Shown here: in pieces, positions 6,199 to 6,883 of the stretch
Layout: each line of letters opens with the position of its first letter
Numbering within the stretch: the first letter of the stretch is position 1
Source of the DNA: Actinomycetota bacterium
Lineage (GTDB): Bacteria; Actinomycetota; Acidimicrobiia; Spongiisociales; ZC4RG35
NCBI GenBank assembly: GCA_019347585.1
Contig: JAHWLC010000058.1
Span: 1 to 6,883 of the forward strand
Direction: 5' to 3'
Length of the DNA: 6,883 nucleotides
Notes under the pieces: generated by a model
Database searches by the model: none
Seen by the model: only the letters and a program-made list of their open reading frames with translations
What the model was told of the DNA's origin: nothing
Made by a program: the position numbers and the translations under genes

Positions 6199-6588
6199 AT
6201 GGAACACACGCCGGCATCGAGCCTCGAATGGGGCGAGGCCCCGGAGGAGAATTTCACCGGGCGGGTGTGGTTCGGGCCGCTCTCCCAGGCCGACGACCGG
6301 CCGTTGAACGCACTCGGCGTGCTCTTCGGGCCGGCAGCCCGCACCGATTGGCACAGCCACCCGGAGGGTCAGGTGCTCTACGTGGTGTCGGGCGCCGGAC
6401 GGGTGCAGACCGCCGACGGCGAGACGGTGGAGGTGGGGCCGGGCGATGTGGTGCACTCCCCGCCAGGGGAGGAGCACTGGCACGGGGCGGCGCCCCGCTC
6501 CTACATGATGCATCTTTCGCTCACCACCGGCGGAGACACCGAGTGGACGGGGAGGAAGGTTTCGGACGAAGAGTACGGCCAGGGCTGA
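6199..6588 (+). CDS. Small cupin-domain protein (single-domain metal-binding beta barrel)
   Basis: A 129-residue, one-domain cupin. Cupin motif 1 is visible as GPAARTDWHSHPEGQVLYVV with metal-ligand candidates H52, H54 and Q58, followed by G65. Motif 2 is GDVVHSPPGEEHWHGAA (82-98) with H93 as the fourth ligand, and its spacing fits G-x5-P-x-G-x2-H exactly. Glutamine replaces the more usual glutamate of motif 1, a known variant among small cupins. The HWHGAAP and MMHLSL pattern is like the cupins often found next to carboxymuconolactone decarboxylases and like many uncharacterised actinobacterial cupins. The substrate and metal cannot be told from sequence, so an enzyme, a sugar or metabolite binder and a stress protein all remain possible. 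AGGAG at 6189-6193, spaced 5 bases from ATG 6199, supports the start. It is only 8 bp from the membrane-protein gene and probably the last gene of the unit. Confidence 0.88.
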   Translation: MEHTPASSLEWGEAPEENFTGRVWFGPLSQADDRPLNALGVLFGPAARTDWHSHPEGQVLYVVSGAGRVQTADGETVEVGPGDVVHSPPGEEHWHGAAPRSYMMHLSLTTGGDTEWTGRKVSDEEYGQG

Positions 6589-6614
6589 GGCGGCGGAAGC
6601 GGGCGAGATCTGTT

Positions 6615-6661
6615 GAGATGAGGTGCCCACGGAACTCCGAATGCTGATGCTCGTCTCTTTT
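6615..6661 (+). terminator. Candidate intrinsic terminator after the cupin gene
   Basis: GAGATGAG (6615-6622) pairs with CTCGTCTC (6650-6657) over 8 bp with one G-U pair, and TTTT (6658-6661) follows directly. The stem starts 26 bases after the cupin stop, where the end of the cmk-to-cupin unit is expected. The loop is long (27 bases) but contains a small CGG-AACT-CCG hairpin (6630-6639) that could shorten it. The U-run is short and no other T-rich stretch follows, so efficiency is uncertain. Confidence 0.4.
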
Positions 6662-6696
6662 GGGAGGTATTCGCCCACGCTCTCGCTGAGGGCACC
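6622..6696 (+). repeat. Inverted repeat with 7-bp arms, 75 bases overall
   Basis: GGTGCCC (6622-6628) and GGGCACC (6690-6696) are perfect inverted copies separated by 61 bases. The left arm lies almost wholly inside the loop of the terminator-like stem 6615-6657 and the right arm lies outside it. In RNA the two pairings would therefore be alternatives or form a pseudoknot. The total length is tRNA-like, but no T-arm or anticodon arm can be drawn on either strand. It could be chance in GC-rich DNA. Confidence 0.3.
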
Positions 6697-6733
6697 ACTC
6701 AACCGGTCAGCACACCCGAGGCATGCGGGGGGT

Positions 6734-6782
6734 AGATCGCCTCACCCCAGATCGCAGTAGCGCCTCGCCCGCCTTCGCGAGG
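6734..6782 (+). repeat. Short direct repeat and hairpin upstream of the last gene
   Basis: AGATCGC occurs at 6734-6740 and again at 6749-6755, a 15-base period. CGCCTC-A/G-CCC occurs at 6738-6747 and 6761-6770. CCTCGC (6763-6768) pairs with GCGAGG (6777-6782) over an 8-base loop, with no T-run after it. Repeats of this kind upstream of a gene can be operator sites, but the copies are short and no regulator is encoded nearby. Confidence 0.25.
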
Positions 6783-6816
6783 GAGTTGGGTGGTCGGGAG
6801 GAACGCCAGCTTTCTC

Positions 6817-6822
6817 TACCCT
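6817..6822 (+). promoter_or_regulatory. Weak candidate -10 box for the last gene
   Basis: TACCCT fits TANNNT and ends 11 bases before the ATG at 6834, which would leave a leader of about 4-5 bases. No -35 box is visible. GGAG at 6828-6831 is only 2 bases from the ATG, too close for a normal ribosome site, which is consistent with a very short leader. This is inference from spacing alone. Confidence 0.25.
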
Positions 6823-6833
6823 CGCGTGGAGCT

Positions 6834-6883
6834 ATGACGGCGCCGACCATACGCCGGTTCCAAGAGGGCGACGAGACCGGCCT
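6834..6883 (+). CDS. Probable GNAT-family N-acetyltransferase, first 16 codons
   Basis: The reading frame opens at ATG 6834 and is still open at the right edge. The visible residues MTAPTIRRFQEGDETG resemble the first strand and following turn of many GNAT acetyltransferases (IRxFxxGDE, where the enzyme begins beta-1 and leads into helix alpha-1). The acetyl-CoA binding motif lies outside the window, so the family call rests on a very short match. It starts 245 bp after the cupin and is probably a separate transcription unit. The start codon could also lie further downstream. Confidence 0.45.
   Translation, partial: MTAPTIRRFQEGDETG

Larger units (their letters stand above)
6589..6833. other. 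245-bp gene-free gap after the cupin gene
   Basis: The longest non-coding stretch in the window. The first 75 bases hold a stem ending in TTTT. The middle is part of a 7-bp inverted repeat with a 61-base spacer. The last 100 bases hold a short direct repeat and an 8-base-loop hairpin before the next gene. I see no tRNA, rRNA or convincing ORF on either strand. A 39-codon ORF (6641-6760) lacks a ribosome site. No clear -35/-10 pair was found, though TACCCT lies just before the final start codon. Confidence 0.6.

Noticed and set aside
6622..6696. Possible tRNA, because of 7-bp terminal arms 75 bases overall
   Set aside because: No GTTC-type T-arm, D-arm or anticodon arm can be drawn on either strand.
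6187..6702. A 171-codon - strand ORF antisense to the cupin and into the gap
   Set aside because: It mirrors the cupin gene, has no recognisable motif or ribosome site, and the sense cupin has complete metal-binding motifs.
6641..6760. A 39-codon + strand ORF in the final gap
   Set aside because: No ribosome site, no domain, Ser/Pro/Arg-rich composition, and it overlaps the predicted terminator stem.
1..6883. A new defence, mobile or biosynthetic system
   Set aside because: No transposase, integrase, CRISPR repeats, toxin-antitoxin pair, phage gene or reverse transcriptase was seen; the genes are conserved core functions in a plausible ancestral order.

Overview
This window is a GC-rich, densely packed stretch of bacterial core chromosome, read entirely on the + strand. 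It carries housekeeping genes in the order scpA (3' part) - scpB - rluB - aroA - cmk - ispH - der, then a 45-residue one-helix membrane protein, a small cupin, a 245-bp gene-free gap, and the first 16 codons of a probable GNAT acetyltransferase. The high GC, frequent GTG/TTG starts, the neighbourhood and TANNNT boxes a few bases before start codons suggest an actinobacterium, possibly a deep-branching class such as Acidimicrobiia. That placement is inference; no taxonomic marker was searched.

Layout. Positions 1-2889 form one tightly coupled unit (scpA/scpB overlap ATGA, scpB-rluB gap 2 bp, rluB/aroA overlap TTGA): chromosome segregation, rRNA pseudouridylation and the EPSP synthase step of the shikimate pathway. 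A 128-bp gap with a bulged GC-rich hairpin separates it from a second unit at 3018-6588: cmk (CMP/dCMP phosphorylation), ispH (last step of the MEP isoprenoid pathway), der (double-GTPase ribosome assembly factor), the small membrane protein and the cupin. cmk and ispH each have a TANNNT box placed so that transcription could begin at or next to the start codon. A stem followed by TTTT lies just after the cupin and probably ends the second unit.

How the genes work together. They serve growth functions (SMC complex accessories, ribosome maturation, nucleotide supply, aromatic amino acid and isoprenoid precursors) rather than one pathway. I see no mobile element, CRISPR array, toxin-antitoxin pair, defence island or new multi-gene system. 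The points worth a second look are local: unusual AroA active-site residues at positions linked to glyphosate sensitivity, a G8 tract in phase for a -1 slip from rluB into aroA, an IspH C-terminal extension, candidate leaderless promoters, and the structured gap after the cupin.
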